Source: a candidate division BRC1 bacterium HGW-BRC1-1 (GTDB lineage: Bacteria; Sumerlaeota; Sumerlaeia; Sumerlaeales; Sumerlaeaceae). Taken from it: a stretch of 64,000 nt of DNA. Below the pieces are notes generated by a model that was not told where the DNA came from, did not search any database, and worked only from the letters and a program-made list of their open reading frames with translations. Positions 16,284-24,778 of the stretch are shown piece by piece. The number at the start of each line of letters is the position of its first letter. The stretch's first letter is position 1. The translations under genes and the position numbers were made by a program. The stretch lies in contig PHCB01000002.1 of assembly GCA_002842095.1 (NCBI GenBank), positions 143,801-207,800 of the forward strand, written 5' to 3'.

Positions 16284-17036
16284 CTATTCCGTTGAGCCTT
16301 GGCTGTCGGGCGTGGTGCTGTCCCGTGGTGGCCGGTGTGAGGTCGATTGTGCATGTGTCAGCCAAAACCCGTAAAGTCCCGGCACGACCAGTATCCCAAA
16401 GGTGAGTAGTAAGACCGTATTCATAGTGTGCCAATACCGCCACAAGTAGGGCTGGAACAGTATGAATCTGGAATAGTATGCAGGCACGACAAGGGAGACG
16501 ACAAAAGCCCAATTCAGAGGGCTTCTCATCCATTTTGTCTCCATTGGATTCGCCTTCCACATCCAGATGACTACGGATGGGAGAAGAACCCATAAGCCAC
16601 AACACAAGGCGAGACCCAGAAAACGACGGTTTGTCATGCCCATGGAGAGAACGTACTGAACAAGAAGAAATGTTGGCACCAGAAGTTCAATCAACACCAG
16701 CGCAAAGAGGAGTATTGCTCCAGTGTTCACCCAGCGCCGCATAGTACGGTGGCCAATGTCCACAGCCGCGTGCAACAGCATGACCAAGGTGCAGGCAAGG
16801 CACGACATGATGGAGGTCGCCAGAAAGGACTTCCCCACCGTTGGCTGGTCCAGGGCAAGACCCGCATGCCGAATGTTGAATTGCTCGCTTAACCATGCGC
16901 CGCTGAACGTGAACTTGATGGCTGCAAACGGTGGAGAGTACGACATCCAATTGGTGGTAATGTAAACAAACTCGGCGAACACCAGGGCTAACAGTACCCA
17001 CGTACAGATCCTATGAGCGCGACTCAGTGTTTTCAT
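16284..17036 (-). CDS. Multi-pass membrane protein of unknown function
   Basis: 250 residues with about six hydrophobic segments (near 10-30, 70-92, 106-130, 138-160, 172-192 and 205-225) and a hydrophilic Ser/Thr-rich C-terminal tail. I recognise no family motif. AAGGAAAAG lies ahead of the ATG. It follows the next membrane protein (17080-17544) by 43 bp on the same strand and is probably co-transcribed with it. Base composition is less GC-rich than in neighbouring genes, hinting at later acquisition. Confidence 0.72.
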   Translation of the reverse strand: MKTLSRAHRICTWVLLALVFAEFVYITTNWMSYSPPFAAIKFTFSGAWLSEQFNIRHAGLALDQPTVGKSFLATSIMSCLACTLVMLLHAAVDIGHRTMRRWVNTGAILLFALVLIELLVPTFLLVQYVLSMGMTNRRFLGLALCCGLWVLLPSVVIWMWKANPMETKWMRSPLNWAFVVSLVVPAYYSRFILFQPYLWRYWHTMNTVLLLTFGILVVPGLYGFWLTHAQSTSHRPPRDSTTPDSQGSTE

Positions 17037-17079
17037 TCTTTTCTTTTCCTTATCGTCATGATTTCCCTCTGCGGGACGG

Positions 17080-17544
17080 TCAGGTTGACGGTTCGTCTGA
17101 TCTGTTCTTCTTCATTGCTGTGGCAGTTCCCTTGATGATGAACGCCATCAGAATGGAAAGGTACAGTCCGTTGTTGCAAGCGGCAGCCACGTACGCGGTG
17201 ATCGAACCGTTCTTCGCGATGGCGCGATCCAGCGTGGGGTATTGGAGCCGGCTCAGAAGAAGGACAGCAACGAAGCACACGCCAAATAGCGTCCCCCACA
17301 CCCGCCCGGACACGCGCAGTTTGTCCATCAAAAATCCCACGAGCGCGAGACTGCCAACTCCCGTCACCATGATGATCCAGAGGACATCGCGGAGATGACC
17401 GATGTTGTGCATGAAATAACAGACCCATGAACCGGCGATCGTACTGATCACGAAGAGAGCGTACTCATCACCCGGATGGAAGTAGGACGTAATAGCCGCA
17501 ATCGCCCAGATGATCGGCAATATTATAACATAGAATAGCCTCAT
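17080..17544 (-). CDS. Small membrane protein of unknown function
   Basis: 154 residues from the ATG at 17544, chosen over the ATG six codons upstream because GAAGGAGATAAG sits just ahead of it. About five hydrophobic segments fill most of the chain (near 2-20, 30-48, 56-76, 82-100 and 118-140), with a short charged C-terminus. No family is recognised. It lies between the DUF4177-like gene upstream and another orphan membrane protein downstream, all on one strand. Confidence 0.72.
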   Translation of the reverse strand: MRLFYVIILPIIWAIAAITSYFHPGDEYALFVISTIAGSWVCYFMHNIGHLRDVLWIIMVTGVGSLALVGFLMDKLRVSGRVWGTLFGVCFVAVLLLSRLQYPTLDRAIAKNGSITAYVAAACNNGLYLSILMAFIIKGTATAMKKNRSDEPST

Positions 17545-17627
17545 CTTCTTATCTCCTTCCATGTCGAACGTCGCAAATCAGCGGCGCGCTTTAGCGTGTA
17601 CGCTGTATTTGTCTTGTTCGCGATCTG

Positions 17628-17828
17628 CTAATCTGTGATTTCCCGTTCCAGTAGCAGGTTGATTCCGCCATTCCAAGAGGCGATCGTCCGCAGGCTGAAG
17701 TCCCCGTAGATACGATTCACACGCCAGCCATCACTCCCGAACTGGTTTAGGCTGTCCATCAACTGTTCTTCCTTTGACTGGCCAGTCTCTAGTTTCAGAT
17801 AATGAGTCTTGTACTCGTACTTCTTCAT
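17628..17828 (-). CDS. DUF4177-like small protein
   Basis: 66 residues from the ATG at 17828 (GAGAAGGAGAATCGAATG). The pattern is MKKYEYKTHYLKLE at the start, LNQFGSDGWRVNRIYGD in the middle and LLLEREI at the end. This matches the small DUF4177 fold: a beta strand, then a helix with LNxxGxxGWxV, then a terminal strand. No activity is known for the family. Its upstream 25 bp closely match those of the AAA ATPase gene 17 kb away, suggesting a shared control element. It heads a possible operon with the two membrane proteins downstream. Confidence 0.8.
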   Translation of the reverse strand: MKKYEYKTHYLKLETGQSKEEQLMDSLNQFGSDGWRVNRIYGDFSLRTIASWNGGINLLLEREITD

Positions 17829-17846
17829 TCGATTCTCCTTCTCGCG

Positions 17847-17871
17847 AACAGTATTATTGAGCCTACTTCGT
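17847..17871 (-). promoter_or_regulatory. Shared upstream element, copy A
   Basis: Reading towards the DUF4177-like gene: ACGAAGTAGGCTCAATAATA then CTGTT. It matches 34793-34817 at 22 of 25 positions, in each case 19-23 bp from the start codon. TAATAC could be a -10 box. The function is inferred only from this conservation. Confidence 0.45.
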
Positions 17872-18008
17872 GCCGATGGCACTCTTCCTGCTGGCACGCT
17901 GAGAAGTATTCACCTAATTATCGGCAGTCAAGGAGGAACCCCCCTATCCTTTCAACGTTTATCCATGTTATGTGCATCTCTTGTTACTGTTCCAGTCGGC
18001 TTTGCTCG

Positions 18009-18674
18009 TTATTTTGGAAGTGACCGCCCCCCGGCCGACGCGGGCGGTTTCACGCTGATCACGATGCCCTGGTTCTCTTTGTCCCCGGCGCGGGGGAAGT
18101 CCGACGCTTTGATGGTTATCGGGGCTGATGCACTCCTCGGTTTGCGTGGCGTTTGGATTGGCGTTCGGGTCGGCGGTAGATCCCAGGTGCCGTAGCGGGG
18201 GGCGTTGGAAGTTCGTGCGGGGCGGAACATCCACGCCAGGCTACCGGATTTCCATTGCCCGACCTGCGTGCCCGCCCAGCCCAGCGCGCCCACGTTGATG
18301 GCGACGATGCACCAGAAGGTAAACTGGTAAGCGGCCTTGCGGTTCTTGTGCCGAAATTGCCACTGCGCTACCAGCGCGCCGGGCCATCCGCCGAGCAGTT
18401 CCAGCAGGTGAAGGAAGCTCTCCCGGGTGCGCCATTGTTTGGCAATGGCGCTTTCCTTATCCGCCTTATACGCAGAATATGCGATGACGCTCGCAACCGC
18501 GTAGACCGCCAGCACGAAGAACGGGATGAGTCCGCTGAATGCCGCAAAGGTGATCGCGCCAAAAAATCCCGCCGCCACACAGACGCTGGCGTAAAACGCC
18601 GGACGTTTGCGCCGCACCGCGCGATTGCCCGCCCCCGAACGCGGCCGTACCGGTTTCTTCGAGACAGATCCCAT
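18009..18674 (-). CDS. DUF1294 membrane protein
   Basis: 221 residues. A basic N-terminus is followed by hydrophobic segments near 30-50 and 52-68. The DUF1294 signature then appears: LLELLGGWPGALVAQWQFRHK near 91-110 and YQFTFWCIVAINVGAL in a third segment. The C-terminal 75 residues are Pro/Arg-rich and probably disordered. Many family members carry a cold-shock domain in front; this one does not. An R2 repeat array runs right up to the ATG and leaves no Shine-Dalgarno sequence, which is odd and may mean weak or repeat-dependent translation. Confidence 0.82.
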   Translation of the reverse strand: MGSVSKKPVRPRSGAGNRAVRRKRPAFYASVCVAAGFFGAITFAAFSGLIPFFVLAVYAVASVIAYSAYKADKESAIAKQWRTRESFLHLLELLGGWPGALVAQWQFRHKNRKAAYQFTFWCIVAINVGALGWAGTQVGQWKSGSLAWMFRPARTSNAPRYGTWDLPPTRTPIQTPRKPRSASAPITIKASDFPRAGDKENQGIVISVKPPASAGGRSLPK

Positions 18675-18758
18675 TGAATTACGAATTACGAATTATGAAT
18701 TACGAATGGAAGCAGAAAAGATGTGGAAATTCCTAATTCCTAATTCGTAATTCTAAAA
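18674..18758. repeat. R2 repeat copy 3 (inverted heptad arrays)
   Basis: TGAATTACGAATTACGAATT heptads (18674-18710) face CCTAATTCCTAATTCGTAAT (18730-18753), able to fold into a long AT-rich stem. The array directly precedes the start codon of the DUF1294 gene. The gap to the next gene otherwise holds nothing recognised. Confidence 0.85.
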
Positions 18759-18842
18759 TATATCGGCCGGTTTGCGGGGCTTGCTTGGGCAGCGCCCTTA
18801 TCCCATGACGCACCGAGCAAGCGGATCATAAAGGGAGACTCA

Positions 18843-19427
18843 GTGATCGAGATATTTCAAGTGGAAGCCGCCTTGTCCGTTGTCTTTGGCACCGATCCTG
18901 TCGCGGTTCGAGACACTGACTATCGGATCGTCGGCACTGCGGCTGCGCTGATTCATGGTGTGCAGTTGCCTGTCGGGGATATCGATGTGCTCGTGAGAGA
19001 GCGAGCAGGTGTCGACGCCTTCAGCGCCGCACTGTCTGGCTGGAAATCCTTGTTGCCGCTGAGATACCTCGAAGACTCCCGACAATATTGTGCATCATAT
19101 GAAGTCAATGGTGTCGAAGTCCAGTTCAGTACCGTTGAGTGGGACAACGAGTCGGATACGGGTGAATGCACCGGCCCCGGTCCCTGGACCCACTACTCTC
19201 TGGTGACCTGCGGATCGATACAGGTCCCTGTCGTAAATCTTGAGCTTCGCTTGCTCACCGAACTGGCACGTGGACGCGCAGATCGTTATGTCCCGATTTG
19301 GGAGTTCATCCAACCGCGAGGATATGACCGCGACTTGGTGGCACGCGGCCTCAAGGAGAGAGGAATCACCGAGGCCGCGCAGATGGACCTCGCCCTGCTA
19401 CGAGATTCCGGCGCCGGCGGGTCATGA
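18843..19427 (+). CDS. Nucleotidyltransferase-fold protein (orphan)
   Basis: 194 residues from a GTG with GGGAG six bases ahead. YRIVGTAAALIHG followed by PVGDIDVLV gives the strand-helix and the D-x-D metal pair of the polymerase-beta nucleotidyltransferase fold, as in AbiEii-like and aminoglycoside-nucleotidyltransferase relatives. A third carboxylate may lie in the VEVQFSTVEWD strand. Such proteins modify tRNA, proteins or small molecules, often in toxin-antitoxin pairs, but no antitoxin-like gene is adjacent. A 23-codon frame overlaps its stop (ATGA at 19424) and may be the stub of a former partner gene. Confidence 0.7.
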   Translation: MIEIFQVEAALSVVFGTDPVAVRDTDYRIVGTAAALIHGVQLPVGDIDVLVRERAGVDAFSAALSGWKSLLPLRYLEDSRQYCASYEVNGVEVQFSTVEWDNESDTGECTGPGPWTHYSLVTCGSIQVPVVNLELRLLTELARGRADRYVPIWEFIQPRGYDRDLVARGLKERGITEAAQMDLALLRDSGAGGS

Positions 19428-19671
19428 CGAGCGACTTGTGGTATGCCAAGGAAAATGCACCATACGTGGGGAGCAGTCATTATGTCGCAAGATAGGCACA
19501 CCCGTTGCACGCCATGAGAGCATAGCAACAGCTTGCACCCGACTTGTTTCGTCCGCAGGTGAACCCGACGATAGGCCTCTCGCACCGGGTTTTAATGCGC
19601 CTGTCCTCGAAATCGAATAAGTTGCAGCCAGTCTGCGGACCTCGTTCAGGTGCCAGCACGCGGGGTCTGCA

Positions 19672-19729
19672 AAGGAAAAGGGCGTGCGCTACAGGCGGAA
19701 ATGGTTTCCCGTCGCCTGCACACGCCCTT
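19672..19729 (-). terminator. Intrinsic terminator of the small exported peptide gene
   Basis: On the minus strand, AAGGGCGTG-TGCAGGCG pairs with CGCCTG-TAGCG-CACGCCCTT around a loop, followed by TTTTCC. It lies 40 bp after the stop at 19769. Of the rest of the 341-bp gap 19428-19768 nothing else is supported. Confidence 0.65.
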
Positions 19730-19768
19730 CTGGCGCTTGACCCTTGGCGTGTGGTGCCTGCGCCCGGA

Positions 19769-19957
19769 TCAGTCTCCGGCGACCAACAGCCAGAGCAGGT
19801 CGAGCAGGGATTCCGGCTCCTGGAACGGAGGGGGATCCTCAACCTGAACCTGATTCACGCCACCCTGACCCTTCTCGCCGCGGACCTTGTCGCCTCCTGC
19901 ATATGCGGTACCCACGACCAGCGTGAGAATCGCAAGGAACATCAACAGCTTCTTCAT
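19769..19957 (-). CDS. Small exported protein of unknown function
   Basis: 62 residues with an excellent ribosome site (AAGGAGG eight bases ahead of the ATG) and a signal peptide MKKLLMFLAILTLVVGTAYA. The mature peptide of about 42 residues is Gly/Lys-rich, then acidic and Pro-rich (VEDPPPFQEPE), and ends with the hydrophobic LLDLLWLLVAGD. A well-formed terminator follows. The ribosome site, leader and terminator make it a real gene. The role is unknown; a small secreted or lipid-interacting peptide is possible. Confidence 0.72.
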   Translation of the reverse strand: MKKLLMFLAILTLVVGTAYAGGDKVRGEKGQGGVNQVQVEDPPPFQEPESLLDLLWLLVAGD

Positions 19958-20222
19958 GGCGATGCCTCCTTAGGCTTGATAAGGAAAGTATGGTTCACCG
20001 TAAAGGTAATTGTCACACGAAATAGGTCGGTTGATTTAACGGCCTGTTCACTCGATCCAGCACAACCAAAGACCGATGTGCCACTCAATAGGGTCCGGTT
20101 TGTTATCATTAAACCGCGCCTTAACTTAAGTCATATCAGTTTAATACAAAACTAATGAGAATGTTTAACTTAACTCGATTAATCTGCGAATAGGCATTCC
20201 GTCGTACAGTAAGCTCGGTCCA

Positions 20223-20534
20223 ATGGAAAGACGTAGAAAACCGTTCTTCAGGTACTGGGTGCGCACCGTGGCAGTTGTGGCGCTGGCCCTGTGGTTTGTT
20301 GTGCTTGGACTCGGCATTGCTCACGAATTCCTGCACCCGCACGAAGAGTCGCCATGTCAGTTGATTCAGTGCCTGGCGGCACCCGCTCTTCCGGTCATCT
20401 CGCCCGCAACCACACCAGTGCTCGTTGTCGTTTCTTTCCAGCCTTGTGCGGATCGGCCTGCAGGTCCATTTGTTGACGCACCAGCAACGCCTCACGAGCC
20501 GCGTGGACCTCCTGACTCTCTCGTGAGCATCTGA
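20223..20534 (+). CDS. Small single-pass membrane protein, DUF2946-like layout
   Basis: 103 residues with a basic start, one membrane segment (about 14-34) and then an outward-facing tail. The tail has GIAHEFLHPHEESPC, a second Cys in QLIQC, a third in FQPC, and a terminal EPRGPPDSL. The layout (one helix, His/Cys-rich loop, C-terminal RGPP) recalls DUF2946-type small proteins found beside metal-efflux genes, but no efflux pump is adjacent. The ribosome site is weak. An AT-rich promoter region lies upstream (about 20095-20180). Confidence 0.5.
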   Translation: MERRRKPFFRYWVRTVAVVALALWFVVLGLGIAHEFLHPHEESPCQLIQCLAAPALPVISPATTPVLVVVSFQPCADRPAGPFVDAPATPHEPRGPPDSLVSI

Positions 20535-20645
20535 TCCGATGGGCGCACCATGCGCCCCGGCTCTTCCCCCCTCATCGTTATTCGTAAAGTCCGGTGTCAG
20601 TCTGCAGCCGCGACTTAGCTCATTGTGTCCTTCAGGAGAAGAAAT

Positions 20646-21314
20646 ATGAAGAATCGTGCATTCACGCTTATAGAATTGCTCATCGTAGTTGCCATTATTG
20701 CCATCCTCGCCGCCATTGCAGTTCCCAACTTCCTCGAAGCCCAGGTCCGATCCAAGGTTTCACGCGTCCGTGCTGATATGCGTTCCATCGCAACAGCTGT
20801 TGAGTCCTATGCGGTGGACAACAACAAGTACCCAATTTATCTGAATTCCCATGACGCCGAATATCCCAACTACGATTACACCACACCGGGCGCTCTGCAG
20901 GATGGCTGCTACGAACGCAACCTGCCCTACCTGATCACCACCCCCATTGCTTACATGACGGGTTTGCTGGTCGATCCGTTCCCGAACATGCACGGGGATG
21001 ATGATGGCGCCGAGAGGGTGGCGCACACGTACCACTATTCTAATGACCAGAACAATCAGTCAATGCCGTCGACCCCCCCGGGCCTCACGCAGTTCCCGGT
21101 TCGTGCATTGTACACCCAACTCGCGTTGTCTAACAACAATCCACCGAACTGGTATGCCAACGGCTCTGCGATCTGGACGATAGTCAGCCACGGTCCTGAC
21201 CTGACACATAATAACTACTTCGATGGTGTGGATCCGCGGACGTATGATCCGACGAATGGAACCATCAGTTCGGGAGACCTGTACATTTTTGGACCCGGGC
21301 TTGGAAGCAGATGA
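20646..21314 (+). CDS. Type II secretion / type IV pilus-like pseudopilin (GspG type)
   Basis: 222 residues from the ATG at 20646 (CAGGAG seven bases ahead). The prepilin signature is complete: MKNRAFTLIELLIVVAIIAI, with cleavage after Ala5 before Phe and the Glu at +5, followed by AIAVPNFLEAQVR. The globular part has RVRADMRSIATAVESYAVDN, typical of GspG-like pseudopilins of candidate phyla. It ends with VSHGPD and TYDPTNGTISSGDLYIFGPG. The secretion ATPase, platform and secretin genes are not here, so it is an orphan pseudopilin. Its C-terminal signature recurs in the membrane protein at 7582-8325. Confidence 0.93.
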   Translation: MKNRAFTLIELLIVVAIIAILAAIAVPNFLEAQVRSKVSRVRADMRSIATAVESYAVDNNKYPIYLNSHDAEYPNYDYTTPGALQDGCYERNLPYLITTPIAYMTGLLVDPFPNMHGDDDGAERVAHTYHYSNDQNNQSMPSTPPGLTQFPVRALYTQLALSNNNPPNWYANGSAIWTIVSHGPDLTHNNYFDGVDPRTYDPTNGTISSGDLYIFGPGLGSR

Positions 21315-21453
21315 CCTGACAATAATCAGGAAGCAGGGCGTAACCCTGTTCCAAGCGCAGCAGTAAGTGGAGAAATGGGCAAGAGTACCGTATCTTGAGC
21401 CGGACCCCGGCACCACGGTGATTCTGGTATTTGCCCGATAAATTCCGGCAGCA

Positions 21454-21490
21454 CGGGACCCTCACAGCAGGTCCCGCGCTGTCGGTTTAT
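21454..21490 (+). terminator. Probable terminator between convergent genes
   Basis: CGGGACC-CTCACAGCA-GGTCCCG stem (21454-21476), with GGTTTATTTG a little downstream. It lies between the pseudopilin and the convergent ABC permease gene. The T-tract is interrupted, so efficiency is uncertain. Confidence 0.45.
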
Positions 21491-21500
21491 TTGCGTCAGC

Positions 21501-22706
21501 CTATTCATGCCTGAGCGCGTCAATCGGATTCAATCGTGATGCCTTGCGTGCGGGCACGTATCCGAAGCCCACTCCCACAGCCCCCGAGAACAGAATGGCA
21601 ATCACGACGATGTCAGGTTTCAAACCGAAGGGCATCCCAAATGCAATGGCGCCCCCGAATGAAAGCGCGATTCCCAGGAGAATTCCGATCATTCCGCCGA
21701 ACACTGACAGTGTGACGGCTTCGACGAGAAACTGGAGGAGCACCTCTCTTTCGCGTGCACCGATGGACAGTCGAATGCCGATTTCGCGTGTTCGCTCGGT
21801 AACAGAAACGAGCATTATGTTCATGATCCCGATCCCGCCCACGATCAGGCTCACACCCGCAATGGCGCCTAAAAGGGCGGTGAGGACGGTGGTCACATTC
21901 GTCAGCATCGTCCCCATTTCCTTCATGTCCTCCACCGAGAAATCATCCACCTGGCCCGCCGCGATGTGCCGCCGCTCGCGCATCAGCGCCTCCACCTGAC
22001 CCTTTGCGAGCGCGGTTTTCGCGCTCGTCAGCGCGCTGACGAGGATGGAGTTGATATCCGTGTTGCCGGCGATTCGCCGCTGAAACGTTACGACCGGGAT
22101 GACAACCAAATCGTCCTGGTCGGGCCCCATGGCGGCCTTTCCCTTCGACGCGGTAAGTCCGGTGACCGTAAAGGTGATTGTTCCTATTCGCACCGTGGAG
22201 CCGACGGGGTCCTGCTGACCGAACAGTTCGCGCCTGACCGTCTCGCCGATCACGCATACGGGCAGTCCGGCCTGCAACTGTGTCTCGGTAAAGCCTTCTC
22301 CTTGCGCGAATTTGTAGCCGCGTACCTCGAAGAACTCGTTGGTGCTGCCCTGGATCGTCGTGTTCCAGTTGCTGTTGCCGCAGACGACGAGCGCACTGCT
22401 ACTCGCTGTGGGCGCAACCTTGTCGACCGCCCCCGATTCTCGTTCGATGGCGACCACATCATTCATGGTAAAAGCGCTGGCCGTGGAGCTTACGGGGCCG
22501 TGGCGCTCCGCGCCGGGGGCGACGATCAGCAGGTTCGTCCCCATGCTCGCGATGTCTGCGGTGATGCGCGCGGTCACACTTCGCCCCAGCGTGACCATGG
22601 CGATTACGGACGCCACTCCAATCATAATTCCCAGGGTGGTGAGAATCGAGCGCATCGGGTTTCTCCGGATTTCGCGGAACGCCAGGATGATGGTTGCGCC
22701 GATCAT
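21501..22706 (-). CDS. MacB-type ABC transporter permease
   Basis: 401 residues. The protein starts in the cytoplasm with FREIRRNPMRSILTTLGIMIG and a first membrane helix (about 20-42). A periplasmic MacB_PCD domain of about 220 residues follows, then three membrane helices from about 275, with GIMNIMLVSVTERTREIGIR and the final PARKASRLNPIDALRHE. This is the MacB/LolCDE-like FtsX fold without its own ATPase, which is encoded by the upstream gene with an ATGA overlap. It should form a tripartite efflux pump with the adaptor. The outer-membrane channel is not encoded here. Confidence 0.94.
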   Translation of the reverse strand: MIGATIILAFREIRRNPMRSILTTLGIMIGVASVIAMVTLGRSVTARITADIASMGTNLLIVAPGAERHGPVSSTASAFTMNDVVAIERESGAVDKVAPTASSSALVVCGNSNWNTTIQGSTNEFFEVRGYKFAQGEGFTETQLQAGLPVCVIGETVRRELFGQQDPVGSTVRIGTITFTVTGLTASKGKAAMGPDQDDLVVIPVVTFQRRIAGNTDINSILVSALTSAKTALAKGQVEALMRERRHIAAGQVDDFSVEDMKEMGTMLTNVTTVLTALLGAIAGVSLIVGGIGIMNIMLVSVTERTREIGIRLSIGAREREVLLQFLVEAVTLSVFGGMIGILLGIALSFGGAIAFGMPFGLKPDIVVIAILFSGAVGVGFGYVPARKASRLNPIDALRHE

Positions 22707-23443
22707 GCCGCGCCCTCCCCCGTTTGTTCCCCTTGCCCGGTAAGCGTGTCACTCTCGATGACACCGTCATGGAAGCGCACAATGCGCCTCGCATAGTCCG
22801 CAATGTCCGCTTCGTGTGTCACAACCACGATCGTGATCCCTCGGCGGCGGTTCAGGTCAATCAGCAGTTGCATGGTGTCGCGCTTGCGCGCGGAGTCGAG
22901 GTTGCCTGTTGGCTCGTCGGCGAGCAGTAGAAGCGGGTTGGTGACGATCGCGCGCGCAATCGCCACACGCTGCTGCTGGCCGCCGGACAATTCGGCGGGC
23001 GTATGGTGTGCGCGTGCGCCCAGTCCAACTTCTTCCAGCGCTTGCAATGCGAGGAGTCGCCTTTCTGACAGTCCAACGTGCCGGTAAACCAGTGGCAGCT
23101 CAACATTTTCGATGGCGGAGGTCCGGGCGAGAAGGTTGAATCCCTGGAATACGAAGCCAAAATAGTGGCGTCGCAGCAGCGCCCGCTGGTCGCGCGTAAG
23201 CGAATGCACATCCACACCTTGAAAGAGGTAATTACCGGAGGTTGGGGCGTCGAGGCAGCCGAGCACGTTCAGGCAGGTGGACTTGCCGGAGCCGCTGGCC
23301 CCCACAATGGCCACAAACTCGCCGTGCTCAATGACAAGCTCGGTTCCGTCAAGAGCCCGCACCTCCGACTCGCCGGCGCCGTACACCTTGGACACGTGAC
23401 GCAATTCTACAAGCGGGGTAGCAGTCGTTTCCACAGGTTTCAT
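22703..23443 (-). CDS. MacB-type ABC transporter ATPase
   Basis: 246 residues from the ATG at 23443 (AAGGAGGAAGCCTG ahead); the longer frame has no ribosome site and overlaps the adaptor gene. Walker A GASGSGKST, Q-loop VFQGFNLL, signature LSGGQQQRVAIARA, Walker B LLLADEPTGNLD and switch His in VVVTHEAD are all intact. The close match to MacB/LolD-type ATPases and the coupled permease and adaptor genes identify an efflux pump of the MacAB type. It overlaps the adaptor stop (TGATG) and the permease start (ATGA). Confidence 0.95.
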   Translation of the reverse strand: MKPVETTATPLVELRHVSKVYGAGESEVRALDGTELVIEHGEFVAIVGASGSGKSTCLNVLGCLDAPTSGNYLFQGVDVHSLTRDQRALLRRHYFGFVFQGFNLLARTSAIENVELPLVYRHVGLSERRLLALQALEEVGLGARAHHTPAELSGGQQQRVAIARAIVTNPLLLLADEPTGNLDSARKRDTMQLLIDLNRRRGITIVVVTHEADIADYARRIVRFHDGVIESDTLTGQGEQTGEGAA

Positions 23444-24693
23444 CAGGCTTCCTCCTTCATGTCCACGAGAAGCGGTGTTCCCGGTTCGAGTTGACCCTTG
23501 AGTATCTCGGTCATGTTTCCGTCGGACGATCCCGTCTGCAATTCCACCGCAACCGGCTCGTCGTTCGTCAGCATCCATACCTTGCGGAGGGGTACGGTTT
23601 CCTGTTGGCCCACAGCCTTTTCGCCGCGTTTGAGCTGCTTGGATGGGGGAGTGAACCTGAGCGCGGCGTTGGGCACCATCAGCGCGTCGCGTCGCGTCTC
23701 CGAGATAATCGTCGCGGTGCAGGTCATGCCCGGACGAAGAAGCCCGTCCTCGTTGTCAACGCTCAGCACCGCCTGATAGGTGACAACGTTCGACGAGTCG
23801 GTCGGCTCGTTGTGAAGCGACAGCACACGGGAAACGAACTTCCGTTCGGGATACGCCTCCACCGTGAATGAGGCTTCCATCCCTTCGCGTACCCTTCCCA
23901 CATCCGCCTCGTCCACATCCACATTCAGCCGCATGTGTTTCAGGTCCTGCGCCAGTTTGAACATCAACGGGGTTTGAAACCCGGCGGTTACCGTCTGCCC
24001 TGGCTCCACCAATCGTGAAAGCACGCTGCCATCGATGGGCGAGCGGATCGTCGCCTTGGCAAGGCGGGACGTGGCGGACTTCAGCGTAGCCGTGGCAAGC
24101 GTTGCGTTTGCCGTTGCCGCTGCAAGGTTCGCGACCGCGCGGTCATTCGCCGCCGTGGCCGTATCAAGGTCCTCCTGGCTTACAACTTTTTTGACCTTCA
24201 GAAGCGACACGCGCTCGAAACTCGCTTGGGTCTCATGCGCCGTGACTTGCGACAACTTGATGGCTGCCTCGGCAGCGGCGACCTGCGCCGATTCCTTGTC
24301 AACGGCGGCGCGAAGTTCTTCCTCGTCAATCACTGCCAATATCTGACCGGTCGACACGCGGTCATTGGCGTCCACATTCACGGCCAGAATGCGCCCGCTC
24401 ACCTCGGCCCCCACCTCGACTGTGGTCGTGGCCTGAAGCGTTCCAGTCGCGCTCACAGTGATCGTCAAATCTCCCCGCTCGCTTTGCAGTGTGTCATAGG
24501 CGCTGCCGGCACCGCTCGAGCCCAACTTCAGCGCGACCGTGGCCGCCGCCGCTGCCGCCAGAAGCAGGGTTACGGCGACGATCCTGACCGGCCATCCTCT
24601 TCGCCGGGTGCCAGCCTCAAGCGTGCTCTTGATCTCTTCCGCAGTCGGGCAGTTCTCATACACTCGGTTTTTGTCTTGGATTGCGTCATTCAT
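23443..24693 (-). CDS. MacA/HlyD-type periplasmic adaptor subunit
   Basis: 416 residues from the ATG at 24693, chosen because CAGGAGTGAAC lies ahead; the frame extends ten codons further. A cytoplasmic N-terminus of about 35 residues precedes a membrane anchor (about 38-58). The barrel-sandwich strand VEVGAEVSGRILAVNVDANDR is followed by a long Ala-rich hairpin of coiled coils (about 120-215), the second half of the lipoyl motif (IRSPIDGSVLSRLVEPGQTV) and a beta-barrel with DVDEADVGRVREGMEASFTVEAYP. It links the inner-membrane pump to an outer-membrane channel. A palindromic operator lies 50 bp upstream. Confidence 0.94.
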   Translation of the reverse strand: MNDAIQDKNRVYENCPTAEEIKSTLEAGTRRRGWPVRIVAVTLLLAAAAAATVALKLGSSGAGSAYDTLQSERGDLTITVSATGTLQATTTVEVGAEVSGRILAVNVDANDRVSTGQILAVIDEEELRAAVDKESAQVAAAEAAIKLSQVTAHETQASFERVSLLKVKKVVSQEDLDTATAANDRAVANLAAATANATLATATLKSATSRLAKATIRSPIDGSVLSRLVEPGQTVTAGFQTPLMFKLAQDLKHMRLNVDVDEADVGRVREGMEASFTVEAYPERKFVSRVLSLHNEPTDSSNVVTYQAVLSVDNEDGLLRPGMTCTATIISETRRDALMVPNAALRFTPPSKQLKRGEKAVGQQETVPLRKVWMLTNDEPVAVELQTGSSDGNMTEILKGQLEPGTPLLVDMKEEA

Positions 24694-24742
24694 GTCGTTC
24701 ACTCCTGTGTCCGTAGTCTGCAATTTGACGCCTTGTTGCTCA

Positions 24743-24760
24743 TGAGTAAGCGCTTACTTA
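24743..24760 (-). promoter_or_regulatory. Palindromic operator candidate upstream of the efflux adaptor
   Basis: TGAGTAAGCGCTTACTTA; the inner AGTAAGC-GCTTACT is a perfect 14-bp palindrome. It lies between the TetR stop and the adaptor start. The TGAGTAA half-site recurs ahead of the TetR gene, so it is the likely TetR binding site controlling the pump. Confidence 0.7.
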
Positions 24761-24778
24761 CCATTTGGATCGGTTTAA

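Noticed and set aside
19424..19495. 23-codon frame overlapping the stop of the nucleotidyltransferase gene (ATGA)
   Set aside because: Too short to support. It may be the stub of a former second gene, but nothing matches a family.
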